DNA of 64,000 nucleotides, from contig JABAKD010000014.1 of assembly GCA_012845835.1 (NCBI GenBank), positions 3,149,710 through 3,213,709 on the forward strand. The letters are read 5' to 3'. This DNA comes from Undaria pinnatifida. Its lineage: Eukaryota; Sar; Phaeophyceae; Laminariales; Alariaceae. Position numbers and translations under genes: made by a program. Shown piece after piece: positions 32,870-46,000 of this stretch; position 1 is the stretch's first letter, and the number at the start of each line of letters is the position of its first letter. A model generated the notes under the pieces. That model made no database searches and was not told the origin of the DNA. It saw nothing but the letters and a program-made list of their open reading frames with translations.

Positions 32870-33205
32870 TTGTCGATGGCAATTGTCGTTGCTACAGCAG
32901 GTGTCGGCTTTTCTTCCATATCAGTCGGCCTTGCTACAAGTTGTCGGACTTTTTGGATATCAGTTGGCCTTGGTACAGGTATCGGTGTTTTTCGGTGGCA
33001 GTTAACGTTACCGCCCCTTAAGTCGGGCTATTCGATAGTGATTGTAGTGAGCTTGCTACAAATGTCGGGTCACTTTTCGATGGCAACTGGCCTTGCTACA
33101 ATACAAGTGTTGGCCTTGTTGGATGGTAGGTGGCCTTGCTACTTGCGTTTTTCGATGGCTGTCGGCTTTGCTTGTAAGATGTCGAGATTTTTAATGGCAG
33201 GGTCT
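32870..33205. repeat. Degenerate ~50-bp minisatellite
   Basis: The phrase GGCCTTGCTACAAG/TGTCGG followed by TTTTCGATGGCA recurs about seven times with variable spacing. A 206-codon open frame here is probably a by-product. Confidence 0.7.
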
Positions 33206-34934
33206 GTTATCTTGTGTTTTGTCTCAATTTTCTCAACACACCCCACCCTGGCCACGCATGACATGATGATTACACCTTTCCCTCCCAATCCCCCCCCCCC
33301 CGGCCCCATCCGGGGCGAAATGCGTGTGAATCGAATCTATCTGAATCGGGGTTTCCACCCAGCGTTTTGTGGCGCCGCTTTCGTGATAAGGTGCGCGGGG
33401 GGGTGTACTCAGTTTGTTGGGGGGGAGGGGGGGGGGTAACGTGGAGTTGGGGGGGGGCGTGGTTGAGAGGGAGGGAGTTTGGGGGGTGGGGGAGTAGGAT
33501 TATCAAGGTGCTAAAGAGTGCAAGTGATTTTATTTACACCACGACTGATGGAGTGCGTGCGTGTATGTGCGTCGTCGGCAGTGAACGACGAAATATACTT
33601 CTAATATACGTACCAGGTACCAGGTATCTACACTACTTTGCGAGGAGGGCGTACTGCTCTGCTATTGCTTGATTCTTTTTTTTTGTTATTACGAGCAAGT
33701 TTCTAATTTACGGCAGCGCCATAAGACAGGGCTTCTGTGCAGCCTCGCGTGCACTAGTCTGCCTCTGCGTTTCCCGTCCGACGGCCGGAATCTCCCAAAA
33801 AGTACACTTGTGGTTGTGTTCATCATGTTCTACTTTTCTGCTTCCCACCAACGCTCACAGCGGCAACAATAACGAATAACACGAGAGGGCGAGTTCCTAG
33901 TGAGGGCTACAGCATCTAACAAATATGTATTATACCACAAGTACCAATAACCCTGATAAAGCCATCCACCCACAAGCCATCCGCCATGCATATGCTACAG
34001 CAGTACAGTAGAAAGTACAAAAAACAGACATTTTGCTCAAAATTCGCCACTTGAAGTACACAAGTGCTCTATCATCATGCTGCTTTCATAAGGCAGACCA
34101 AACAGGTCCCTACTACTACCTAAAATAAAGCATCACTTAGTCTAATGAGAGGATATTAGTACATCAAAGTGTGCAGATAATTATTATTAGTATGTTAATT
34201 CGTTATACATGATAGGTAACACAACACAATGTCATCTTTTTTTTTAACATGATTTATTTATGGAACTCACTACAAACGGGCGATAGATATAGTACGCAGG
34301 TTGCAAAGATGAGAATCGACCCTAAATTCGTCGAACTCGCAGCTGACGCCGTTAGAATAATTTTATAAAATAGTAGAAAACACCAGCTGCGAGTTCTCCC
34401 GACTAGTAATGTCATCGTAGGTCGACAACCAACCTTGCAAGCTGCGTTAAATATCGGTCACACTATTCACTGCCGAAACTGTTCAAATCTAAATGCAAGT
34501 CTTTTGACACCTAATGAGAGGTGTAGGTTTGTACCCCTTTCACCATAATGAAATTACCCCACACTGTTTCCATATAGTTGGTCGTCGAGGCGTGAGTGTA
34601 GTTCCTCTAGAGGGGAATACTTCGATACATTAGCGGCCCCCCTATAGCGTCGGTTGAGTAGCGCCGGTTGCCCGTTACAGTGCATGCGAAATCGCTTGGC
34701 ACTGAAGGGAACAAGAGGTGGCAGTATACGGTTGCCGCTATAGTGCGGATATTTCCGGCTGGCCCATACCGGCGCTAGAGACAAGACCGCCATTGCCGTA
34801 TTCCAAAACTGTGTCCATTCATGTTCTTAGTTCATTTGTAGGAGATCCTTCTCGAACTTTCGGTTCTCGGGATTCTCGGTCCAGGTGCACTGCTGTGACG
34901 CAAACATCCACCCAATGGGCCACAATTCATCACC

Positions 34935-35471
34935 TTGCTGACCCTCACGAAGTTTCAGCTGCAATGGCACCGCCTGGGTTTACTTATACTACGGTGTATA
35001 TCGCCCGGGGCGTTGTATATCATCCCCCTGGAGTATAACATCTCGGTGATATATGAGTTTAAATCCCAACACAACCACCCGAATTATAACCCGGGTACGT
35101 TGTGTACCACACCCTTGGAGTATAACACACCGAGTGATAATAAAAATTTTTGGGTAGTGGTGTGGGTGAGTCGCCGGCGCGTGAACATTCTCGATTCTAC
35201 GTGCATAGAAATTTTCAAAACGCATCTACCAGGTAGTTGCCATGCGCTGGTGCACGCAGGTGTCAAAACGCATGTGCTAGTTCAAACTGCAAGGAGCGTG
35301 AGTGGAGAATCCGCGGCGGTTAAGGAGAAAGAGGGAGGGCAATATCTACTATTGTGGTGGAAAAACGACGTTCGCTCTGAAATCCCTGTGCAATTAGAAG
35401 TCGAGGATGTTCACACGCTGCCGATACCAGCACTAGACGCTGGCGGTGCCAAAGACGCTAAAACTTCGTGA
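34935..35471 (+). CDS. Unrecognised ORF; last ~70 codons look coding-like
   Basis: The first half overlaps a dispersed repeat with CCCGGG-type inverted motifs (about 34990-35165), so it is probably not coding. The last part (HVLVQTARSVSGESAAV, EGGQYLLLWWKNDVRSEIP) has balanced composition. No family is recognised. It may be the remnant of a mobile element or of a single exon. Confidence 0.2.
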   Translation: MLTLTKFQLQWHRLGLLILRCISPGALYIIPLEYNISVIYEFKSQHNHPNYNPGTLCTTPLEYNTPSDNKNFWVVVWVSRRRVNILDSTCIEIFKTHLPGSCHALVHAGVKTHVLVQTARSVSGESAAVKEKEGGQYLLLWWKNDVRSEIPVQLEVEDVHTLPIPALDAGGAKDAKTS

Positions 35472-37139
35472 GGGACAGTAACGTGGAGTGGATACTTACT
35501 TGCGACTTAGCGTAGCCTGAGCAGACTTCCTCTACGAACGATTTTAGACGGATACGAACGAAATCAGAACAAGTTTTTGAGCATCGGGCTGGAAAGTATA
35601 TTTTTTTGCTAACTAAACCCTCTAAAGACACAACGACAGCACAGATCGCTTGCGAAAGTCAACTGCGCAAAGAAAAAAACTGTTTATGTCGTTTGTTCCT
35701 CTTCTATTTTGTCCTTGATGTTATTTCCTTCTCCTTTTCCATCTGTGCCTGATTCGTTTTCCAGGAAACACCAAATACCCGGTAAGTACTACCTGGCACT
35801 ACCGCATAGTTTATCTCACACCGTCGCCCCAACAGAACACAGTACAAGTGCTACAGCGAGCCTAACCTCTAAACCTCCAACGCGGCGACAGAGAGTCTTT
35901 CGACGGCTTGATTCCTGTTCCTGCACAATGGAACCCCCGCGTAATACTGGTCGGGTCAGTCACCACACGCATCAACATATTGCGTCCTGGTATGCAGGCT
36001 GCTGAGCCACAAGGCGTGCCCGAGGGACATCACCAGGCCCTTTGACCGTGCTCATGCCACACGCACAACACGCACACGAAAACATGCACGAAAATCTAAA
36101 AGTATACCCAATCTTGAGCACGCATGGTTTGAGCAATCTCAAACTTGAGCATACGGAATGCTTGCAGAATATTTGACCTCATGGACTATAGTTTGTCCAC
36201 GAAAAAGAAAACGAGCAAACCCAAACCTGAGTACACAAACATGTTTTTGAGCACGCGCAATGTGGGCAAACGCAAACGTCGGCATACACACCATTTGAGA
36301 CTAAACACGACTTCACAAGGCGCTACCTGAGCGCAAAACGTGAGCCCCAAAAAGACAGGGCGTTGGGGGGTTAGCGGGGGGGGCGTACCCAACCAGGTGA
36401 CACGCTAGCTACCTGCTTGCTACCTCGTCGTCTATCTCTTCCCGCCGTGATGAGAAGAAAAAACGCGCGAGAGTAGGTAGATAACACGATACCATAGAGA
36501 GGGAGTATAGGGATGCGGTTTCGCTATGACCGATAGCCACAACAAATAGGGTGAAAAATGGTTTGCTACAGGGTGATTGTCGACCAACAGAACATGCCTA
36601 GTGACTGAAAACCACAGCGCCTAGCCGCCGCCACCGCCGCCGCCGCTGCTGCTGCTGATATAGGTAAAAACACTACGCGCGGTGAACTCCCCGGGGAAGC
36701 GTTCGTGTTTGTAGCGGTAAGTGTTCCGACCCCGCACTCCAGCCCCTCTCTAGGTTGCTGTAACTCGTGTTACCTCACCCGCTCTCTCTCTCCCCCTTTC
36801 CTCTTCCTCCGCTGCGTCTCCTCTCTCTTTCCCTCTTTCTCCTTTTACGGGCGACTTCCCTTTCTCTGCTTCTTCATTCTCTCCCTCTTATTTTTTCTGC
36901 TGATCTTGGCCTTTCTCTGTCTTTCTTTTCTTTCCTTCTGCGTTACTCCCTACCCGTATATCTGCGTGGGGTTGGTGCAGTCATCGAACACTCCAATACC
37001 ACCACCACCATCTTCATCGCCACCACTAGCACTCGGTCAACCGACCAACCTCCCATTCAAACAACTGTCGGCAATCAATCAACTACTTGTATTGCTATTC
37101 AACCAACCATTGTCAATCAATCAAGCAATCACTCAACCA

Positions 37140-37345
37140 ATCAAGCATTTAAGCAGCCCAAAACGAACCAACCAACCAGCCAACCAACCAACCAACCAAC
37201 CAACCAATCTAATAGACAAAAAAAAAAAAAACAATCAACCAACTGATAAACCAAACACTCAACCATCCAAGGAACCAATCAACCAATCAATCAACCAACC
37301 AATCAACCAACCAATCAACCAACCAATCAACCAACCAAAAGCTTA
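37140..37345. repeat. CAAC/CAAT tetranucleotide microsatellite
   Basis: Two runs of (CAACCAAT)n-like sequence split by an A13 tract. Confidence 0.9.
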
Positions 37346-37599
37346 TTTGTGTTGAGCGTTGTATAGGTAGGTGCTCTCTCCACCTTGAGGTCGCCCGTTA
37401 CCACCATCCAATTCAACATGACAGAAAAAAGGGGAGGGGGAGGCAAAAACAAAACAAAACGCCTCATCGTCAGCAAAAAAAAAAGAGAAAAACCTCATTT
37501 CTATTGTGCCCCTGTCGACTTTTTTTTGTGTGGTGATGTAGGCGTTCTGTCAACCTTCAGGACGTTCGTCGCCACCCAATGTGTCATGGCAGCATAAAC

Positions 37600-38340
37600 A
37601 TTAGGGGGGGGGAGGAGAAGAAAAACGCCTAACTACTACCGCTGGGGGGGGGGGGGGGGCAGAATCACGACGCCTCAGTAGCGCTAACAGAAGCAAAACG
37701 TCTCGTTCTTACCCCCATCTGTTACTTTTTGTAGATCGTATTATAAGCGTTCTCTCCACCCCTCTTCAGGACGCACCTTGCCACCAGCCAACTTAACAGC
37801 AGAAAAACATAAACGGCAGGGGGGGGGGGGGAACAACAAAGAAAAACACCTCATTGGTAAAAAAAAAAAAGAGCAAAATCTCATTCCTATAGTACCCCTA
37901 CCTATGAAACTGTTTCAAAGTAGCATACCTGGCATGCGCTCTCCACCCTGAGGGCCACTTCCACGCACCAACATGACGTGGGCGACGAAAAAGACGTTGA
38001 GGGGGGTAAACAAAAATAAGCTAAAACATGCCTAATTGCTATTGCTGGGGGGAAGCAATAAAAGAACCAGCGCGCCCTATTGGCTGTAAAACGCCTTCCT
38101 ACTACCCTTGGGGGCGAGAAAAAAAAACAACTCCCCATTGGTAGTCTAGTCCTGAGAAATAAAGTGACCCATCACCACGACTGGGGGGGGAAGCCAAAAA
38201 AATAATGAATACGCCCCATTGGCGGTAAAAGAAGCAAAATTCCTCATTAGTGGCCCTGGGACGGAGCAATAACGCATGCCAAAACGGCTCGTAGGCCGTA
38301 ACATAGGCAGAACGCCCCATCCATGACGCTAAAAGAAGCA
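37600..38340. repeat. Degenerate minisatellite with CGCCYCATTGG core
   Basis: Units combine a poly-G tract, an A-rich tract (AAAAGAAGCAAAA) and CGCCTCATTGG or CGCCCCATTGGCGGT-like cores, spaced about 40-110 bp. Confidence 0.55.
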
Positions 38341-39644
38341 AAATTTTGAATATTCCTACCTCTGCCTAGGCACAACCCCTCTGGGTCTTCAGAGGGAAAA
38401 AAAACGCCGAAAATAACTGACGGAAACAGAACCGACCACACCGAGCGACTCGGATCGCTGGGGTAGTAGGAGACGTGTCCGAACCGCAAGCTATGGAGCT
38501 GTGTGACAAGCGCGAGGCATGGTGATACGCATGCTGCTGCCTCGTGGTAGTATCGCAATCGTATTTTTTGGTCCCCGTACATGGGCCCCGAAGGAAGCTC
38601 TCAAAAGGGTTAATGCCTGGTGCCGTTAAATCGAGTCCCCGCCCCCTGGTTTGCGTTAATGCTCAACAATGTAAAATGCCTCAAGAGAAGCGTGAAAACA
38701 AAGTCGGTCGCTGAAAAGGGCGCTCTGGTCAAACATAGACGACCACTCTACACGGTGTGTCCAAACATATGTACACACAAGCAGCATTAGCAACGGCAGC
38801 AGCAGCAGCAGCGGCAGCAGCATAGCATAACTACACCCGATACCGAAAAGCTCAACAAATATAAAGCCCTCAAGTGTATGATTGGGTTTGTCAACCACAC
38901 AACGGGACTAATGTCCCAACCCCAACCCATCCACACTCCCGGCTCCCCCCCCCTCCCGAAGCCCCCATCGAAACGAATTTTGAAAAAACAATCACATTAG
39001 CATGTATGCATACGAAGTATATGTGTACGCATGCATAGTCTATAGTAATATCTGGCATATAATATGTATATATCTATCATATGCATACATCTACGTCCCC
39101 TACCCCCGCGTCACCACCACAAACGGTCTGCACAAAACCTGACTACACAGAACAAATAATACACATGAATTCACTATTCAAAAACGAGCACGCAGGAAAG
39201 GACTACAACTAATTAGTATACCCACAAAGTAGCACAGAGAAAGAAAACACTGAAACATAATACCTAGTACGAAGTATACACTCCGGTACACAGAAAAATA
39301 ACACGCAGAAGACCAACGCTTGGTCAAAGCACACAGAAAAATAACACACGGAAATCGACTACATTGAAATATACTGCGAGTACTGATATTAATAAACTGT
39401 ACTTTCATGTTGCCCTCCAATAGTGTGCAGCATAACAAGCTTCGGCGCCGATTACCGATACATATAAACACCCCCAGCAAGAAGAAAACCAAGGGAAACA
39501 CAAAAATGAAACTTATTGGACAAAGCCTAGCCCCATTCGATATTATGAACCCCTTTCGCCACTCCAAGAACTTTCCAAGAATTGTCCAATTCCAATTTCG
39601 AGTAGTCCAATAATTTTCCGAGAGTATCCCACGACGTAGATGCA

Positions 39645-39960
39645 GTGTTTAAGGGGTTGACATCAACCAACTCCACATGTTGCCCTTTCTTACCCTGTAT
39701 ATCCTAAGCCGACGCTGACATGATGATGGTAGCTTCGGCTCTATCCAAAACCTGCTTGAACGTGGATGTGGACATTAATCTTGCTAGCAGGCAGCTCTTA
39801 AGGGGTTGACATCACCGTGCTACTCCATCTATTGTTTTTTCTCCACCCTTCTGTATCGGTGGGGTGTTGAGGTTTTCTGCTCTATCCAAAACCTGCTTGA
39901 ACGCATACGTCGTTATGAACCTTGCTCGCACGCACTTCTTGAGGGGTTGACACCAAGCTA
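39645..39960 (-). pseudogene. Two decayed copies of the last exon of the 7TM-RGS gene
   Basis: Copies at about 39699-39800 and 39863-39960 match the real exon's 3' half (plus-strand TCTATCCAAARCC, GCTTGAACG, AATCTTGCTAGCAGG) and share the downstream phrase AAGGGGTTGACATCA. The first also keeps the real stop-codon context ATATCCTAAGCCGACG. They lie just downstream of the true stop at 40083. Confidence 0.85.
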
Positions 39961-40082
39961 CTACTCTACCTATTGCCTTTTTTCCACCATTCTACAGTAC
40001 CAGTGTCCGTAAATATAGTAACCGTTTGGTACCCTTTTTTATACACAAACGGCCCCTACATACCGGTACATGATGATATATC

Positions 40083-43000
40083 CTAAGCCGACGGTGGGGT
40101 GCTAGTGTGTCCTGCTCTATCCAAAGCCAGCTTGAACGCGGAGGTCGACATGAATCTTGCTAGCAGGTTAGACTCCAACATGAACCGCACCTCTGCGTAC
40201 GCGCGAGAGAAAACGAATCTGACGGCGATCGCGGTGGTAGTGGTGGGGGGCAGGGGCGGGGTTGGGGGGGGAGGGTGTTGGTTAAGGTGGAAGGATAAGG
40301 GAGGGGGGGGGGGGGATGGCATCGGTGTTGATATAGGTGTTAGGTTTCGGTGATTGTTGTGCTTGCGCTTGTGGTGGTTGTGATTAGTGATGGTTGTGGT
40401 ACGGGTTGGTGGGGAGGGGCGGGAGACGGGTTAGTGGTGGTGGTTATCCAGCTCGCTCATCTCTTCCACCCCCCCCCTTCGATAAACACCATCGAGAAAT
40501 ATGGAACTCTTTGAACAAAGTTGTGTTTGGTAGAGTATTTACATACTCCTATGGGTACCCGGGTACCAAGCCTGGTTGCTTGCGCTTGAATACCCGGGTA
40601 CCGTATATGACATTGTATAACCCCCCCCCCTCGAATGTATTTCAGGGCCTATTTCCTCGAAAACCAGGGGGGCACAACCAACGAAAAGAGTGCCCTTCGG
40701 AAGGTCTCGTCGGGATGTTTCGATGGGCACGTCGCTCGGCTTTTGCTCTCTACCTGTCGAGTCATCCCACGGTAGGGGTTGCAGTTGTTGGATTAACTAA
40801 TTGTATCTAACCGGTTGAGCTCCCCAATTGTGGAAATATCGGTTAGTATGATACTGCTATGAGTACACTTGTTTTTTACTCGTTTTGAGACTAGCACACA
40901 GAATTTTGGTCGAGTTGCGCAAACGAGTGTCTTCGAAGTCGTGTTTCGTGAGCTGCTCCTCGTGCTAGGAGCTCAGAAAATTCTTAGAATCGGCTCGTGC
41001 TACGATAGAGGTATACCTTTTTTTGGCGAAAATGGTTTCTGAATGACGGGACTCCTTAACCCCAAATCGACGGAAATACGAAAAAAAATTTTTGCAGGAT
41101 TCTCGTCGTGTACCTAGGCCATGGGATTTTGCGTCCGGTGTAGCGGCTGTACTTTTTTCCAAATCAGTTTTACGGTTAAGAAGGACATGTCTTAAGCTCC
41201 CAAATTGAGGGGTAGTATTAGAAACAAAAGTGGTGCACCTCTATCGTAGCACGCGTCATCTCATTGGTTGCACACCTACCTGTCGCCGAGAAAATCGGCG
41301 TCGAAAAATCTGGGAGGGAGTGTGGTATACACAATCATATCCGGGTACCACACCTGGTTGTTTGGGTCATACCCGGGTAGTAGATATCGGTCGCCCCGGT
41401 GGCGTATCAGGTTATCCTCGAGCCTGGTATAGGTCAGTTTCGTAAGTTCGAGCCCCGCCGAGTGCATACTCGAGTCAATTCGTTGGGACTTTTTCTTGTG
41501 CCCAAATTAACTTGCGGAAAGCGCGAGAGCGTGAGTTAGCAACACTCGATGAAAAATCGACGAGCGGTGGGATTGCTGAACCCTATGCGCGATAAAAATT
41601 TAAGGCAAGAACCGGCGGGAAGAAGGGATGACACCCGTGACCACGGCTTGTCCAGAAGCTGGAAAGTAAAAGTGTGAGAAAAAAAAAGAAAGAAAAAAAG
41701 TAGGTACCCGGAGCACCCTGACAAAACGCAAATGGGGCGTTCTACGGTAGCCCCCCCAACGTTTCTTTAACAAAATCGCCAGTTTCAAAACCAGCTCCGG
41801 GTCGTATCTCCTGAACTACGGTGTCCCTCGACACTTCGACGTCATCGATCGATAGGCCTTTGCACACAAGGCAACATATGGATGCTTCGTTTTCAATTGT
41901 ATCCTTCCTTGTGTGTCGACCAGTCACAAAACCTTCGTCAAAGAAAATCGCTGGTTTTGGGGGGGGGGCTATCGTAGTAAGAATCAGTCAAATGTGCCCA
42001 CCTCCTTTCCTTGGCCGATAGCTCGCGGAAATCCAAATTTCTGGCGTTGTAGACATCCAAGATAATCTTCTTGTCCGTCGAACTTTTCAGTGAGAATATC
42101 AATATGTTGCATCAATCGGGACGGGGCACGAAAACAAAGTGAAGAGGGGGGGATACCGGAGTGGGGGGGGGGGGTGAGTTGGAGTGAGACGAGGGGGGGG
42201 GTGAGTTGGAGTGAGACGAGGGGGGGGGGTGAGTTGGAGTGAGACGAGGGGGGGGGGCGTTATGTACTGCCTCAAGATGTATTCAATTTTAAGTCTGCGT
42301 AGGTTGTCTCCGAAAAATCAGTTGATGACAGCCAAACGGACCCCAGATTGATCTTTCGTTAGATGTAAATGTTATGTGAAGTGCACAACAAAAACACTAA
42401 GTTACGTAGCAGTTAACGCTTACTGCTAGCTCAGCGATCACGGTATTTTATGGTATCCGGTGGGTACCCCGATTCAAGAGCATTCTGACACGACAAGCCG
42501 AAACAAACGTTCTTCACTATCCATTGCTCTTATCTGTCGTGGGCAATATGTGGCTTTTATCATAGGCGAGAGGTGTGATGAACATGGTAGGACGTAAAAC
42601 GTATAGATCGTAGAGCTCAGATTACGCGTGTATACGGATGGATACCTCCAACGTCAGACCTAAAAAAGTCTGCCGGTTTCCAATATCATTTCTGAGACCC
42701 CTCTGTTTTGACAGAGGGTCGGTCAGATGCACCGATTTAACCGCTCTCAAGTGGAAGGCGCAATTCGATGCGAGTCGACGGAGGAATAAGGGGATGAAGT
42801 CTTCTCGCGAAAAAAATCAGGCACGTATCGAAGTGGGGCGGGGGAAGGAAAACCTGCTTTGTGACCCTGCATCTGAGTTAGATCTAGGGAGGGAGAAAGA
42901 AAAGAAAAGCGCGATAATAGATATCGCCTCGTTATCGTTTCAGAGCCGTCCATGCCGATGCTGCAATTCCCACCCACCCCCGTCCCCAACGCCCCCTTCT

Positions 43001-46000
43001 TCACCGAACACCCGCACCATCGCCTAGACCTAGCACCCCGCGTATAGCCAACCCCTACATCTATGTGACCTAAAGCCCTCCCCCCCCGCCCCCGGCCCCC
43101 CCCCCCGCCACATTCCCCCTCCCCCACAAGAAATATTTATAGTTTCCACGCACAAATAGACCTGCCCCACCCGTGCCCCACCCGTGCCCTTCCGCCCCCT
43201 CCCGCCCCCCTTTTGATCAAAATCAGGCCCCCACGTCCTAAAAAACTCCGCCCTCCCCTCACCGGATATTCGACTTACAGGATTCACTTGATAAACTGAT
43301 GCATTTCCTTCCACAGCTGTCAGATTTTGTCCCCCTCAGAAACAGGTTTTATAGTTTCCGCGCACAGACTGCCTAACATCACCCTGTTGACCCTGGTAGC
43401 TACACTGTAGTTGCAAGGGGAGTCGCCGACCTATATCCTTAATGAGGACACACAAACCCGTAATACGCGCGATCGGAGTATCATACACAGCTTGCAAAGA
43501 TGAGTTTCGACAAATTATGCGATCTCACAGCTGGAGTGTATTTTAATTTTTGAAATAGATGGGATGAGCAAAGAAAAACTAATTATAGCTCCTATCAGGT
43601 GCGCTCTTAAAACGGGATACCCACTTTATATCTGACAGGTGCAGTTGTGGAGGGGTAGGGGTTAACAAAATCGAAGATGGGGAGGGAAATATTTGGGCGA
43701 GAGCTCGGGAGCGGGGGCGGGATTCACCGACCAGTTATTAACAGTACTCTCCATTATCTTGAGATCTCCCCCCGGGTGTTTTATCTCTACCCCCCCCCTC
43801 CTCGACGTGTTTTTTCACGTTATTGTTCCATTCCCCATCTGACATCGTGTAACGCTTGTTCCACTCATGGCATCCATATATACGAGAAATGCATAACCCA
43901 ACGAAGTCATAATCCTATTCTTGTTATTGTGCTACACATGCTACTTCAAGTATGTATTTGACGCGAGCGCGCACCACCTTACAAAAAACTGACATCGACC
44001 TGGAGCGGGCCCTTGAAATCATGGAAAGGTTTGTTCTCAATTCGATAGATTGCCATAATAATAAGAATCAGAAGCAGAAGTAGAAAAAACCTTGGGAATA
44101 TAGACGCTTCCAATTTGAAGAGATCAATAGTCGAAAAAGACGAGAACGTAAAAACATGACAAACAAAATGACAAGAGAAAGCTCTCACAAAACAACAGAA
44201 AGCTCTCACAAAACAACATGACAAAATAACAAACATAGCACAAAGTATCACATTAGAACACGGAAACCAAAAGTTTTGGTCGTCACCTGAAAGTATCACA
44301 TTAGAACAAGGAAACCAAAATTTTTGGTTCTCACCTGATGTTGATTTCGTCCGGCGCTCCATCCACGACGTATTTTCGAACGATTTCCGAAAAAGATAAA
44401 GGACGTTCTTCACCGCCATTATTGTTACCGCCACAGTTACCTCCATTCCTGTTTCCGCTAAGGTTACCGCAACAGCTACCACCACAGTTACCGCAGCAGC
44501 CACCGGCCTCAGGATTACCCCCACCATTACCGCAGCCGTTTTCTAACGCGTCATCGTCTTCGCCGCATACCCTCTGGGCTTGGAACCTGACATCAATTAT
44601 TGGTAAGAGTACAGTCAAAGGGGGAAGAGGAGGGGTATGGGGGGAGGCGGTGAGGAGGGGACGGGGGGACAGGGGGGAAATACCAAGGGATAAGTTGGGG
44701 AGGAGGGGGAGGGGAGAAAGAGGATAGGGGGAAGGGTGAGGAGGCGGGGGCGCACTCTTTTTTTTTGCTCGCCTTGGACATTTGGCCATTGACTATGTAC
44801 TCCTTTGGAGACAGAGGGGAAGGGAGGGGAGGGGAGCAGGGTAGAAGGGGTTACTCTACATGGACGACGATGCGCTTGGATAGGGGAGGAGGAAGGGGAG
44901 GGTTGGGAACACAGGAAAACTCTTCTTGCCCGTGGTATCAACCAAGCCTTGGGCACGGCCTATCCAATAAATAGCCCTACAATAGAATACGCGTATCTTG
45001 TGCTCGTACTGGTACTCTGTGGTCACAGGACGCTCGCCTCCGCGGTTCATAAGCAGTATCTTCCAAGATATATCTGTTTTCCCTCCAATTCTTGATTGGT
45101 TATTCCGTTGTTCCCTCAATTTTTCTGTTCCCTGACGACTGCTTCCCCCCAACGCCGCGCTCAAATTTCCCGGAGATCGACAATTGTATCTATATATCGT
45201 TCCTATGTATCAAAGGGAGAGGGAATATGAGGGAGGGGAGCGGGTTGGGGTAGGGGGAGGAAGCGCAGAGGGTCGGGGGGGGGTACTCGTATCATGCACG
45301 ACTGTTGAGGAGGCGGGGAAGGGGGGAGGAGAGGGGGGGTAGTTAGTTCCATGCAACTCACACAGTCACGTCCTTCAAGAACATAACCAGCTCCTGGCAA
45401 AGCGCCTTCCGAGAAAATTCTTCGAACGCCTCAGAAATTTCTGGCACCGCCACCACCTTCGGCACACCGGCAGATTGGTTTTTGAGGGGAGAAGGGGGTG
45501 GGAGGGGCAGGGAGGGGAGGGGGGGAGGACGGGGGGGAGGGTTGATGGGGGAGGGAGGGTAGAGAGGGAGGTGGAGAGGGAGGAGGGAGCGGGAAAGGGA
45601 CAATATGAGGGGCTACTCATTTGTTGCTCAACTTGGTCATTTGACCAATAACCACGCATCCATTTCGAGATGGAGCACAGTTCTCACTCGCGACAGAGAC
45701 AGCATTTGAGTGCTCAGAAAGATTCTGCCATATAGTACAAAAAACTGTTTGTTTATCTTATATCCTTCCCATGCGGCCTTTTGCGGCCGCCATCTACGTA
45801 TCTCCTAGGACAAATATCATTTTCTCGCTACCACCAAACTCCTCCATGTCACATCGGTCTACTTTCATCATGCCCTCCCCTAATACTTTCCGTCCCTTCT
45901 TGTACAGTCCACATTCTCCCACTATATGGGTCCTACTCTCATCTGCGTTGGCACAGGGGTACTTCTGTGCGCCTTCTTCGTCGTCCACCCGACTAGTGGT

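Larger units (their letters stand above)
29947..40082. other. Convergent intergenic region between BTB and 7TM-RGS gene ends
   Basis: About 10 kb without a gene I can support. It holds the 330-bp repeat, minisatellites (32870-33205, 37600-38340), tetranucleotide runs (31165-31205, 37140-37345), an unrecognised ORF near 35250-35471 and the decayed copies of the RGS last exon at its right edge. Stretches 33500-34280, 35480-36600 and 38400-39640 show nothing I can classify beyond short motifs. Confidence 0.6.

Noticed and set aside
32819-33439. 206-codon plus-strand frame
   Set aside because: It is mostly the ~50-bp degenerate minisatellite at 32870-33205 read in one frame.
36705-37355. 216-codon frame ending in Asn/Gln/Pro-rich repeats
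   Set aside because: It begins in a CT-rich simple tract and ends in a CAAC tetranucleotide run. No domain, no splice context and no homologue were recognised.
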